Assembly (NCBI GenBank): GCA_016712145.1
Contig: JADJRO010000001.1
Span: forward strand, 1,488,001 to 1,552,000
Direction: 5' to 3'
From: Saprospiraceae bacterium
GTDB taxonomy: Bacteria; Bacteroidota; Bacteroidia; Chitinophagales; Saprospiraceae
Length of the DNA stretch: 64,000 bases
A program made the translations under genes and the position numbers. Below the pieces are notes generated by a model, which was given only the letters and a program-made list of their open reading frames with translations, was not told the DNA's origin and did not search any database. Shown here one piece after another: positions 45,062-53,897 of the stretch (within the stretch, counting starts at the first letter, position 1; every line of letters begins with the position of its first letter).

Positions 45062-46101
45062 GCAACAAAAAGAAAATTGGACTTTCTCCCGGTAGTTTGG
45101 TCTACACAGGCAAGCAATTGGATGTCAAACCTATTGTTAAAGGAATTCAATACAACCCAAACGATTATTCCGAACTTTCAGAAAAAGAGTGCTTAAACCT
45201 TAATTTGAAACAAGGATTCCAATATTGGTTAGACCTTAAAGGCATAAATGATGTAAATCTGATTAGTCAACTTGGGGAAAAATTTAATATTCACCGCCTC
45301 ATATTGGAGGATGTATTGGATCCCGGTCACCGAATTAAAATTGAAGATTATGATGCAGCCCTTTTTGGAATTATTTACAATGTAGAGTACAACAAAGCAA
45401 CGAAAACATTAAAAAAAGAACAGATATCGGTATACCTTAATAAAAGTGTATTGATCAGTTTTCAAGAAGATCCGGATGATAGTTTTTCTATCATTCGAAA
45501 TCGTATGCAAATGCCCTTATCCCGAATTCGTACCAGGGGATCGGACTATTTATTTTATGCCATCATCGATTATTTGGTTGACCGCTACTACATTACGGTA
45601 GAAGCATTTCACGATGAGATTGAAGTTATGGAAGAGAAGGTATTACAAGAAAAGTTTGTCCTCCATTTAGAAGATTTACACATATTACGAAATAACATTT
45701 TAGCTATGAAACGGGTGGTTTTTCCGTTGCGAGAAGAAATCAATCAGTTAAAAAACCTGGAGACGAATTTAATTGATGCTTCAACCTTTTTATTTTTAAG
45801 AGATCTCCAAGACAATATTCAACATTTAATAGAAACGCTGGACAATCAAAGAGAATTGCTCAATGGGATTCGAGAATTGGTGATGAGCCGTACCAATCTG
45901 CAAATGAATAAAGATATGAAATGGCTGGCAATGGTTTCGACCGTGTCGATTCCCATTTTATTTTTTACAGGTGTCTACGGAATGAATTTTGAGTTCATGC
46001 CAGAATTAAAATGGAAATACGGCTACTTAATCTGGTGGATCGGAATCAGTGTGGTCGTATTTACAATGATTGGTTTTCTTAAACGAAAGAAGATGATTTG
46101 A
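45058..46101 (+). CDS. corA: Magnesium/cobalt transporter CorA
   Basis: The 347-residue membrane protein is a Mg2+ channel of the CorA family. A long soluble N-terminal domain precedes two C-terminal membrane helices. The diagnostic GMN motif is in GVYGMNFEFMPELKWKYGY between the helices. The intracellular helix NLETNLIDASTFLFLRDLQDN matches the family. It starts within the previous stop codon (four-base overlap), suggesting translational coupling. Confidence 0.95.
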   Translation: MSNKKKIGLSPGSLVYTGKQLDVKPIVKGIQYNPNDYSELSEKECLNLNLKQGFQYWLDLKGINDVNLISQLGEKFNIHRLILEDVLDPGHRIKIEDYDAALFGIIYNVEYNKATKTLKKEQISVYLNKSVLISFQEDPDDSFSIIRNRMQMPLSRIRTRGSDYLFYAIIDYLVDRYYITVEAFHDEIEVMEEKVLQEKFVLHLEDLHILRNNILAMKRVVFPLREEINQLKNLETNLIDASTFLFLRDLQDNIQHLIETLDNQRELLNGIRELVMSRTNLQMNKDMKWLAMVSTVSIPILFFTGVYGMNFEFMPELKWKYGYLIWWIGISVVVFTMIGFLKRKKMI

Positions 46102-46264
46102 TTAACAATACCCCAAATCTTCATCAGTTTCAAGAAAATCACCTTTAGGTAAACTTTCTAAAACTAAATCGGTGTCAGGATTTTCTTTTTTGGAATTCAA
46201 AAAACCTCCGTTCTTCTGTTTTTGCTTCCGTTTTGGAAGTTTTCTTTTTGAACAGGTTTTTCAT
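46102..46264 (-). CDS. Possible small hypothetical protein (53 aa) with homopolymer break
   Basis: Between 46264 and 46102 on the minus strand a start MKNLFKKKTSKTEAKTEERR is followed, if one base is dropped from the A6 run at 46199-46204, by FLNSKKENPDTDLVLESLPKG and then DFLETDEDLGYC and a stop. The joined frame is 53 codons and begins and ends with clean codons. It shares its end with the corA gene (tail to tail, no gap). Evidence is weak: no family, and one correction is needed. It fits the pattern of one-base indels elsewhere in the window. Confidence 0.4.
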
Positions 46265-46856
46265 TAATAATTGGATTTATAGTTCATGGATTAATATTCG
46301 TACAAATATAAAATAATAATATATGTAATATTTATAATTTATTTGGCGATTTATGCAACATGAATACTTTTAAAAATTGGATCAAATCACCAGTCAACAA
46401 CCGCTTGTAGTTAGTTATTACCAAAAACACCAAAAGCTTATCAGCTTAAGCGCCTTAAATAAAAAAATAAAGAAGATTTTTGTTGTTTGAAGATGAAGGC
46501 GCAATAATCAAAATTCCTAAATGTTGTTTAAAACTCCTGTTTACAGCATCCTTCATGGATAGATCAAAGGTATAACAAAGCTTTGATAGTCCTGTGTTAA
46601 ATTATTTCATTTTCAAAAAAAAAGATAATTTTTTTTTACATAATATTGAGTGTAACATATAACACGTTAAATTTTGTAAGGTACCAAGCAACTACCGATT
46701 CATCAAAACGAAGCAATCCCAGCAATCGAAATCAACATGTATTATAATTTTCTTATATATTATATTATTGTTAATTTTTAATGTGTTGTTTATCAGCATG
46801 TTGCATTATTGTCTTGTAAAAGAATAAATTTTTCACATCAAGAAAATATATATATC
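46265..46856. other. AT-rich intergenic region, no gene seen
   Basis: About 590 bases of very AT-rich DNA between corA and the DksA-like gene. It holds two copies of a TAAGCTGA-type octamer in inverted sense at about 46436-46451 (AGCTTATCAGCTTAAG) and several A/T runs. I found no supportable gene, tRNA or hairpin of note. Confidence 0.5.
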
Positions 46857-46864
46857 TAATTTTG
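46857..46864 (+). promoter_or_regulatory. Likely -7 element for the DksA-like gene
   Basis: TAATTTTG fits TAnnTTTG 18 bases upstream of the ATG at 46882. A perfect -33 TTTG is lacking. The short leader is typical of this lineage. Confidence 0.4.
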
Positions 46865-46881
46865 CCCAAATTTAAAAACGT

Positions 46882-47328
46882 ATGAAGACTCGGTATTCAG
46901 ATGAGGAATTGATTGAATTTAAAAAAGTCATAGATGATAAGCTGGAAAGCACTAAAAGAGAGTTGGAGGATATTGAGCAACAAATGATGGAGTTGCGAGA
47001 TAATATGGCTGACGAACAAGGTGGAGACTGGTTTGATGATAGTTCTATTCATACTGAAATAGAGTTTCTTACAAAAATGGCCGAACGACAAAAGCAGTTT
47101 ATTCAAAACCTCGAAATGGCTTTAGTTCGAATTAAAAATAAATCCTACGGTATTTGTACTGTAACCGGTGATTTAATTGAAAAACAGCGCTTGTTATTAG
47201 TTCCTCATGCTACAAAAAGTGTAAAAGCTAAAGAAAGTGAGCTTCCATCTGCTCCACCTGCAGAAGTGCGGAATGATTCAACCATGTATTCAGAAGAAGA
47301 AGAGGAAGACAATCCTCCATTAGAATAA
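46882..47328 (+). CDS. TraR/DksA-like regulator lacking most zinc-finger cysteines
   Basis: The 148-residue product has a coiled-coil-like N-terminal half (ELIEFKKVIDDKLESTKRELEDIEQQ) and a DksA-like C-terminal globule (MALVRIKNKSYGICTVTGDLIEKQRLLLVPHATKSV). The four-cysteine zinc finger of DksA is reduced to one Cys: CxxC reads CTVT and the second pair reads TKSV. The acidic C-terminus (EEEEEDNPPLE) is extra. Bacteroidota versions commonly lack the zinc site. DksA binds the RNA polymerase secondary channel with ppGpp; that role here is inferred. Confidence 0.85.
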   Translation: MKTRYSDEELIEFKKVIDDKLESTKRELEDIEQQMMELRDNMADEQGGDWFDDSSIHTEIEFLTKMAERQKQFIQNLEMALVRIKNKSYGICTVTGDLIEKQRLLLVPHATKSVKAKESELPSAPPAEVRNDSTMYSEEEEEDNPPLE

Positions 47329-47337
47329 AATCACATT

Positions 47338-48311
47338 TTACCAGCCGAGAATCCAGGCAAAAATCAAAGGAGCAACAATTGTTGCATCACTTTCAATAAT
47401 GTACTTTGGTGTATGGATGTCCAGTTTACCCCAGGTAATTTTTTCATTGGGTACTGCACCTGAATAGGATCCAAAGGAGGTTGTAGAGTCTGATATTTGG
47501 CAGAAATAAGACCAAAATGGTACGTCGTGCCATTCCAAATCCTGATACATCATGGGAACCACGCAAATTGGAAAGTCGCCTGCAATGCCACCCCTATTTG
47601 AAAAAATCCTACTCCTTTCCCGGTTGAATTCTTACGATACCAATCCGCTAAAAACACCATGTATTCGATGCCACTTTTCATCGTGGATGCTTTTAATTCT
47701 GACTTAATAATAAAAGATGAAAAAATATTTCCCATGGTACTGTCTTCCCAACCCGGACAAACTATTGGTAAATTTTTTTGAGCGGCGGCCAGCATCCAGG
47801 AATTTTTGGGGTCAATTTCATAATATTGTTCAAGTACTCCACTCAATAGCATTTGGTACATATATTCATGTGGAAAATAACGTTGCCCGGTAGTATCAGC
47901 ATCTTTCCAAAGTTCATAAATATGTTTTTGCAATCTCCTAAAAGCCTCTTCTTCCGGAATACAGGTATCAGTCACCCGATTGAGCCCTTGCTCTAAAAGC
48001 TCCCATTCCTGTTGTGGCGTTAAATCCCGATAATGTGGTATTCGTTTATAATGTGAATGTGCAACCAGATTCATCAGGTCTTCTTCTAAATTAGCACCTG
48101 TACATGAGATAATATCGACTTTATTTTGCCTGATCATTTCTGCCAGTGATACACCCAGTTCGGCAGTGCTCATTGCACCTGCCAGCGTGAGCATCATTTT
48201 CCCGCCTTCTGTAAGATGCAATTCATACCCTTTTGCTGCATCCACAAGAGCAGCAGCATTAAAGTGTCTGTAATGGTGTGCTATAAATTGAGAAACCGGA
48301 CCTTTATTCAT
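47338..48311 (-). CDS. Deoxyhypusine synthase homologue, frameshifted
   Basis: Two overlapping frames join if one base is added to the C4 run at 47591-47594: GVGFFQIG then becomes GGGIAGDFPICVVPMMYQDL and continues to the end, about 324 residues. The family elements GAMSTAELGVSLAEMIR, SCTGANLEEDL, and the catalytic Lys of ITWGKLD (about residue 296) are then present. Bacteria have no eIF5A; bacterial members are thought to act in polyamine synthesis, for instance homospermidine formation. I chose the ATG at 48311 (MNKGPVSQF), which follows the speB stop by 25 bases. It is third in a polyamine operon. The frameshift is most likely a read error. Confidence 0.88.
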
Positions 48312-48336
48312 AAATTTATTATAATCTTTTATAAAG

Positions 48337-49206
48337 TTATTTTGCAGAACGTTCAAAATAGTAAGCCAACATCTTATAATAGAGTTTGGCAGCTAAAAAA
48401 TCTGGCGCCTGATTGTGTGGATTGGGTGCTAATTCAACAATATCGAATCCTACAACTTTTTTTCTTAAAAATATCATGCGTAAGTATTGCAACACTTGAT
48501 ACCATTGCATGCCTCCAGGTTCAGGGGTACCCGTACTTGGCATCAAGGAAGAATCAAAAACATCCAAATCGAGCGTGATGTAAACCTTGTCTGTCATCTT
48601 TTTCAAAGACTCCTCCATCCAAAAATCATTATCCATGATATGATGAGCAAAATAAACCTTTTCTTTTTGAAGGTATTTTTTTTCACTGATATCCATACTC
48701 CTGATTCCAACTTGGATCAAGTTGGTATATTTCTGAGCTTCTGCCAATGCACATGCGTGATTGAATTTTGTGCCCATATACTCCTGACGCAGATCGGTAT
48801 GTGCATCTAATTGAACAACTGTTAGGTTTTTGTGCTTCTGTGCAAATGCTCTTAAAACTCCAATGCTGATACTGTGTTCTCCTCCAAAATAGGTTGGAAG
48901 TTTGCCGGATTTGATTTGTTGGATGGCTGTTTTATAAACGATCTCAACCATTTCTTCTGGTGTAGATTTTTTAACTTTTAAAGGTTTTTCCAGAAAAACG
49001 CCTCTTTTATAGGGCTCTGACTGCGTTTCGATATCATAAAGTTCCATATTGGCAGAGGCATCCATAAATGCTTTAAATCCTTCATCAGCACCCTTACCCC
49101 AGGTACTCGTTCCATCAAAAGGTATAGATGTCAACAATACACCTGCTGAATCATAGCTTGCATATTTTGCAGGAATACCGGCATAGGTTTGAATTTTTTC
49201 TTTCAT
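48337..49206 (-). CDS. speB: Agmatinase (ureohydrolase family)
   Basis: The 289-residue ureohydrolase converts agmatine to putrescine and urea. Metal motifs are YFGGEHSISIGVLRA, VVQLDAHTDLR, HACALAEA and YITLDLDVFDSSLMPSTGTPEPGG, together a complete binuclear manganese site. The gene follows the arginine decarboxylase after 69 bases and precedes the deoxyhypusine-synthase homologue, so substrate flow from arginine via agmatine to putrescine is expected. The product could be an arginase or guanidinobutyrase by sequence alone; the neighbours favour agmatinase. Confidence 0.92.
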   Translation of the reverse strand: MKEKIQTYAGIPAKYASYDSAGVLLTSIPFDGTSTWGKGADEGFKAFMDASANMELYDIETQSEPYKRGVFLEKPLKVKKSTPEEMVEIVYKTAIQQIKSGKLPTYFGGEHSISIGVLRAFAQKHKNLTVVQLDAHTDLRQEYMGTKFNHACALAEAQKYTNLIQVGIRSMDISEKKYLQKEKVYFAHHIMDNDFWMEESLKKMTDKVYITLDLDVFDSSLMPSTGTPEPGGMQWYQVLQYLRMIFLRKKVVGFDIVELAPNPHNQAPDFLAAKLYYKMLAYYFERSAK

Positions 49207-49275
49207 AATGTGTTTAATTCAAATGAAATAAAACCGATTTCAGGGTTCGGAATAAAATTAATCAAAATTCCTTAA

Positions 49276-50676
49276 CTAATTATAGCCCAAAATTTTCAAC
49301 ATATCTTTTGAAGTCTGTTCTTCGCTATAAATCCAGTCTACAAGATTTCCGTTTTCATCCCGATCTACTATGAGATGTTTTGGCGATGGCAACAAACAAT
49401 GTTTTATGCCTCCATACCCTGACAAAGCATCCTGGTAAGCTCCGGTATGAAAAAATCCAAGAAACAAGGGCTCCTTATCTTCTCGGCTGTATCTGGGCAA
49501 AAACAATTGTTGATTTAATGCCTCCGTATTGTAATAATCTGAATTATCACAACTCAATCCACCAATATTGATTCTAGAATAATCATTGTGCCATTTATTG
49601 ATTGGAAGAAGTATAAATCGTTCAGCGATTCCCCAACTATCCGGTAAGGTATTCATCAATGAATTGTCAACCATATACCAGATTTCAGAATCATTTTGTT
49701 GCTTTTGTTCAAGTACAGAGAAAATTGTAGCTCCGCTTTCGCCAACGGTATATTTACCAAATTCTGTAAAAATATCCGGATGATCGACACCCGCTTCATC
49801 ACAGCTGTCCCGGATCATTTTTACTATTTGATTGATCATATACTTGTAGTCATACTCAAAACCCAGTGAATTCCTAATGGGCAAGCCACCCCCGATATTA
49901 ATGGCTTTAATAGATGGAAAATGCTTCTTTAATTCGGTATATGTACTAATTCCTTTTTTTAATTCACCCCAATAATATGCAGTATCCTTAATACCTGTAT
50001 CCACAAAAAAATGAATCATATACAATTCAAATTTTTTATGCTTTTTAAATTTTTCTTTTGCGAATTGGACAATTTGTGAAGATCGAATACCCAATCGAGA
50101 AGTATAAAATTCAAAACTGGGTTCTTCCTCCGTTGCGACACGAAGTCCAATTTTGCATTTTTTATGAATCAATTCATCAAAGCGATCTACTTCATAAATA
50201 TTATCACAAACCGGTATTACATTTTTAAATCCCGAATTAATCAAATTTGCGATATTCTGCAAATATTGTCTGGGTTTGTATCCATTATTTACAATGATTT
50301 GATCTTTGTCAATCAACTCATTTTTATAAAGATTTTCAATCAAATCGATATCAAAAGCAGAGGATGTCTCCAAATGCACATCGTGCTGCAATACTTCTTT
50401 TAGAACATATGAAAAGTGGCAACATTTTGTACAATAACAATAAAAGTATTTGCCATCATAGTCTAATGACTTCATGGCTTTATTGAATTGGTTTTTTGCT
50501 TTTTTAATTTGATCTCCAATGCGGGGAAGGTAGGTCATTTTAAAAGGTGTGCCATATTTTTCAATCAGATTCATGACCGGAATTCCGTTGAAAATGAGTT
50601 CGTCTTTTTCCAGATCAAAACTTTCCTGTGGAAAGTAATAAGACTGGTCAATGAGGTCAAAATATTTATTTACCAT
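49276..50676 (-). CDS. speA: Arginine decarboxylase (fold III PLP enzyme)
   Basis: The 466-residue PLP enzyme should make agmatine from arginine. KYFYCYCTKCCHFSYV holds the PLP lysine region of alanine-racemase-fold decarboxylases, GGGLPIRNS and FTEFGKYTVGES follow, and LSCDNSDYYN and GYGGIKHCLLPSPKH close the C-terminal part. It is shorter than the 630-residue E. coli SpeA, matching the compact form common in Bacteroidota. It heads the operon speA-speB-deoxyhypusine-synthase homologue. Another amino-acid decarboxylase specificity cannot be excluded from sequence, but the neighbours favour arginine. Confidence 0.88.
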   Translation of the reverse strand: MVNKYFDLIDQSYYFPQESFDLEKDELIFNGIPVMNLIEKYGTPFKMTYLPRIGDQIKKAKNQFNKAMKSLDYDGKYFYCYCTKCCHFSYVLKEVLQHDVHLETSSAFDIDLIENLYKNELIDKDQIIVNNGYKPRQYLQNIANLINSGFKNVIPVCDNIYEVDRFDELIHKKCKIGLRVATEEEPSFEFYTSRLGIRSSQIVQFAKEKFKKHKKFELYMIHFFVDTGIKDTAYYWGELKKGISTYTELKKHFPSIKAINIGGGLPIRNSLGFEYDYKYMINQIVKMIRDSCDEAGVDHPDIFTEFGKYTVGESGATIFSVLEQKQQNDSEIWYMVDNSLMNTLPDSWGIAERFILLPINKWHNDYSRINIGGLSCDNSDYYNTEALNQQLFLPRYSREDKEPLFLGFFHTGAYQDALSGYGGIKHCLLPSPKHLIVDRDENGNLVDWIYSEEQTSKDMLKILGYN

Positions 50677-50705
50677 TTCGGCATAATCGTTTTTCTATAA
50701 GGGCA

Positions 50706-50713
50706 CAAATATA
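50706..50713 (-). promoter_or_regulatory. Likely -7 element for the polyamine operon
   Basis: On the minus strand this reads TATATTTG, a fit to TAnnTTTG, 30 bases upstream of the speA start at 50676. No clear -33 element was seen. Confidence 0.4.
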
Positions 50714-50820
50714 TTGGAAAATGGGTAGATTGAAGCTTTAAAATAGTAAATGGACCTGTGAATTTGCTAAAAATTATCAGAAGTCGATTGTCAAAGATTC
50801 TGTATCAGATCCTGAACGGT

Positions 50821-50934
50821 TCATTTATTGAATAAAAGCAAGCTTTCGCCCCCTTTGATCTGGAAACAGGCTACATGATCCCAAGCCATTTCACCATAAA
50901 ATTGACTATGTTTACCGAGCAATCTAAAAATCAT
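50821..50934 (-). CDS. Possible 37-residue small ORF
   Basis: On the minus strand an ATG at 50934 opens a 37-codon frame (MIFRLLGKHSQFYGEMAWD, then HVACFQIKGGESLLLFNK). It is divergent from the amino-acid permease gene, 18 bases away. It has no recognised family and is short enough to be chance, but its composition is protein-like. It may be a remnant or a small gene. Confidence 0.25.
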   Translation of the reverse strand: MIFRLLGKHSQFYGEMAWDHVACFQIKGGESLLLFNK

Positions 50935-50952
50935 ATTAAATAATTTTAATAT

Positions 50953-52617
50953 ATGTTAGAAAAATTATTCCGTAAAAAATCAATGGCTTCATTTCTTGAA
51001 GCCTCTCATACCAATAGCCTTCATAAAGTGTTAACCGTTCAGGATTTAACAGCTTTAGGAATTGCCGCAATTATAGGGGCCGGAAGTTTTAGCAGTCTGG
51101 GCGAAGCTTGCTTTAAAGGAGGACCCGGGGTTGTCTTATTATTTATTATAACAGGCATTGCCTGTGGATTTACTGCTTTGTGTTATGCTGAATTTGCCAG
51201 CAGATTACCTGTGGCTGGATCTGCTTATACCTATGCCTATGTTTCTTTTGGTGAATTAGCCGCCTGGATCATTGGTTGGGCACTTTTAATGGAATATTCA
51301 ATTGGCAACATTTATGTAGCTTTTTCGTGGAGCGATTATTTTACCTCCTTGTTGCAACGATTGCACATTCATATTCCTGAATATCTGACCTGCAGTTACC
51401 TTGAAGCTAAAAAAGCTTTTGCCAACCAATCTACAAATGCCGAATTGATCGCCGCTTGGAATCATGCACCCATGTTTGGTTCACTTCGAATTATATTAGA
51501 CCTGCCTGCCCTTATTATCAATGTGTTGATTACAATACTAGTATATATAGGTGTAAAAGAATCCAGAAATTTTAGCAACGTCATGGTCGCTCTAAAATTA
51601 TTGGTGATCTTTTTAGTGATTGCTGTGGGTGCCTTGTACATTCAGGCAGGAAACTGGATGCCCTTAAATTCAGAAGGCCATCCTTCATTTTTACCCAACG
51701 GCTTTAGTGGGGTGATGAGTGCGGTCAGTGGGGTATTTTTTGCATACATTGGATTTGATGCGATCAGTGTTTTTGCGGAAGAAAGCAAAAATCCTCAACG
51801 GGACTTACCAAAAGGAATGATTTATTCGCTGGTCATTTGCACGGTCATTTATATCTTACTTGCACTTGTATTGACCGGTGTTTTAGATTACAGACAATTT
51901 GATGGCGTTGGAGATCCTTTGGCATTTATTTTTGAAATGAAGCACAATGCGTGGATGCAATTAATTGTCTCATTTATAGCTGTAATAGCAATGACCAGTG
52001 TGTTATTGGTTTTTCAAATGGGTCAACCACGGATCTGGATGAGCATGAGTCGTGATGGATTGTTGCCTCCTGCTTTCAAAAAAATTCATCCACGATATCT
52101 TACCCCTTCGTTTTCAACAGTCGTTACTGGTTTGGTTGTAGGTATTCCTATACTTTTTACTGATAAAACGTTTGTATTGGATTTTACAAGCATTGCAACT
52201 TTATTTGCATTTGCCCTTGTTTGTGGTGGAATTTTACTCATTCCAAGAAAAGAAAAAATTGCAGGTAGATTTCAATTAAAATACATCAATGGCAAATTTG
52301 TATTTCCTGTGATGGTTCTATTCACATTTTTTATCATTAATTTTCTATTTCCAGATTATTTTAAAAACCTTTTTGTTTTGGATGGCAACGAAGAAACCTT
52401 AAAAATTTCGAGCATAATTTTTTGGTGTTTACTATTAATTCTCTCAGGTTTGGCATATGTGAAAAATTTATCCCTGATCCCTTTACTTGGAGTTTCCAGT
52501 TGTTCGTATTTACTAACTGGAATGACGGCAAATAACTGGGCTTGGTTCGTTTGTTGGTTATTGATTGGCTTGATTATCTATTTTTATTACGGGATGAGAA
52601 AAAGTCGTCTCAATTAA
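50953..52617 (+). CDS. APC superfamily amino-acid permease
   Basis: The 554-residue product has about 12-14 transmembrane segments and the APC signature near the N-terminus: LTALGIAAIIGAGSFSSLGEA, FTALCYAEFASRLPVAGSAYTYAYVSFGE. FFAYIGFDAISVFAEESKNPQRDLPKG is also typical of the cationic amino-acid transporter (CAT)-type members. Transport of amino acids or polyamines across the inner membrane is expected. It is divergent from the polyamine operon about 280 bases away, which makes arginine or polyamine transport an attractive but unproven idea. A strong terminator follows. Confidence 0.9.
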   Translation: MLEKLFRKKSMASFLEASHTNSLHKVLTVQDLTALGIAAIIGAGSFSSLGEACFKGGPGVVLLFIITGIACGFTALCYAEFASRLPVAGSAYTYAYVSFGELAAWIIGWALLMEYSIGNIYVAFSWSDYFTSLLQRLHIHIPEYLTCSYLEAKKAFANQSTNAELIAAWNHAPMFGSLRIILDLPALIINVLITILVYIGVKESRNFSNVMVALKLLVIFLVIAVGALYIQAGNWMPLNSEGHPSFLPNGFSGVMSAVSGVFFAYIGFDAISVFAEESKNPQRDLPKGMIYSLVICTVIYILLALVLTGVLDYRQFDGVGDPLAFIFEMKHNAWMQLIVSFIAVIAMTSVLLVFQMGQPRIWMSMSRDGLLPPAFKKIHPRYLTPSFSTVVTGLVVGIPILFTDKTFVLDFTSIATLFAFALVCGGILLIPRKEKIAGRFQLKYINGKFVFPVMVLFTFFIINFLFPDYFKNLFVLDGNEETLKISSIIFWCLLLILSGLAYVKNLSLIPLLGVSSCSYLLTGMTANNWAWFVCWLLIGLIIYFYYGMRKSRLN

Positions 52618-52784
52618 TAACAATAAATAAATTCTATTTGAATCGGATTTAGGCTAGAAAATCTCAATTTCAAATTTTTCTGAATTTATAAAAAAAAACT
52701 TATATCAAGATTGTTAGCAAAACCATTCTTTTTTAACTGGCAAAGAATATACTCTTTAAGCACGTTACAGGGCTCCAAAAAATA

Positions 52785-52818
52785 AAAAACCGGTGTTTAC
52801 ATTTAAACACCGGTTTTT
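52785..52818. terminator. Bidirectional terminator between permease and OmpA-like genes
   Basis: AAAAACCGGTGTTTA and its perfect complement form a 15-bp stem with a four-base loop, with A and T runs at the two ends so that either convergent transcript would end in a U run. Confidence 0.85.
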
Positions 52819-52854
52819 AAGTAGTAGGTAAAATTCTTATGTGTTTCTAAGTAT

Positions 52855-53544
52855 TTAAAATTTACTAATGATCAACATCTCAATACGATTGTTAAGCATT
52901 TGACCGTCAAACGTCTTATTGTTTGCAACTGGATATTTTTCACCAAAGGATTTAATTTGAATTCTATCGGTTGCAATTCCTGCAGCTACCAATTGATTTT
53001 GAATAGCTTTTGCTCGCTTTTCTGCCAGGATTTCATTTGCCTTTTCATCACCAATATCATCTGTATAGGCCATTAACCTAACTTTTAAATTGGGAAAACT
53101 ATTCATGATGTTGGCCAACTCAGGAATTTCTTTATTAAACTTTTCGATGATTTCAGCAGTTCGACCTTTAAATTGTAAATAGATAAATTTAAAATCTTCT
53201 CCAAAATCATTATCACCTCGCTTTAGATAATCTAAAACCTGCGCAGCAATACCGCCTTCTGTAAAATGCAGGGCTTCCAGATTTTTTAAAGTTTGTTTAA
53301 CTGTTTCTGGATGATGATATGCAATCGGAACGTAATTTGTATCGACTAAATAAGTTGCTTTTTTTGAAGTGTCTACAGCCGCCGTCGATTCCGAAGGCGA
53401 ATTGCCAGAAGGCAACTTTTCAGCTTTTTTACATTGCATAAATAAAAAAGCCATCAGCAAAAGCAACATTTGCATAAATGCAATCATAAATACAATTTCC
53501 TGTCGCTTGTTCTGAAACAGTATTGGCTTAATTGAAATTTTCAT
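52855..53544 (-). CDS. OmpA-like peptidoglycan-associated protein
   Basis: The 229-residue product has an N-terminal hydrophobic segment (IVFMIAFMQMLLLLMAFLFMQ) followed by Cys, so either an anchor or a lipoprotein, then a linker and a C-terminal OmpA domain with NLKVRLMAYTDDIGDEKANEILAEKRAKAI and RIQIKSFGEKYPVANN, where the diaminopimelate-binding Asp and Arg positions are visible. The N-terminal KRQEIVFMIAF resembles MotB-like anchors. It should bind peptidoglycan. It is convergent with the permease gene. Confidence 0.85.
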   Translation of the reverse strand: MKISIKPILFQNKRQEIVFMIAFMQMLLLLMAFLFMQCKKAEKLPSGNSPSESTAAVDTSKKATYLVDTNYVPIAYHHPETVKQTLKNLEALHFTEGGIAAQVLDYLKRGDNDFGEDFKFIYLQFKGRTAEIIEKFNKEIPELANIMNSFPNLKVRLMAYTDDIGDEKANEILAEKRAKAIQNQLVAAGIATDRIQIKSFGEKYPVANNKTFDGQMLNNRIEMLIISKF

Positions 53545-53865
53545 GGTTTGTATTGATGACTTATTTGTTGATAGTTACGATTTTAATGCTAAAAACCAAT
53601 ATTAGGAAAACGAAGATAACAAAATAATGTTTCTCCAGTTAAGGACTATTAACAATTATTTAAAATTTAAAGCATAAAAGTCACAAAAAAACAAATAATA
53701 ATTTGCCAACCAAAAATTTATAGTCAGCCATGCAGGGTTTCCTGAACCAGCCTAATGAAATCATTCAGCCTTTATAAATACTAACGACAAAAAATGAATT
53801 CCGTGACGCAACGTGTTTTTAAATTGTTGATAATTAACATTTTACACGGTACAATAAAATTTTCA
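53545..53865. other. Intergenic region between divergent OmpA-like and helicase genes
   Basis: AT-rich, without a supported gene. A one-mismatch -7 element for the OmpA-like gene is present near 53609 (CGAAGATA on the plus strand). The helicase promoter element lies at its right end. Confidence 0.4.
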
Positions 53866-53873
53866 TACATTTG
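53866..53873 (+). promoter_or_regulatory. Likely -7 element for the Dna2-like gene
   Basis: TACATTTG fits TAnnTTTG, 24 bases upstream of the ATG at 53898. A TTTA at 53841-53844 sits near the -33 position. Confidence 0.45.
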
Positions 53874-53897
53874 GACGAACACCATCCTTAAAATAAA

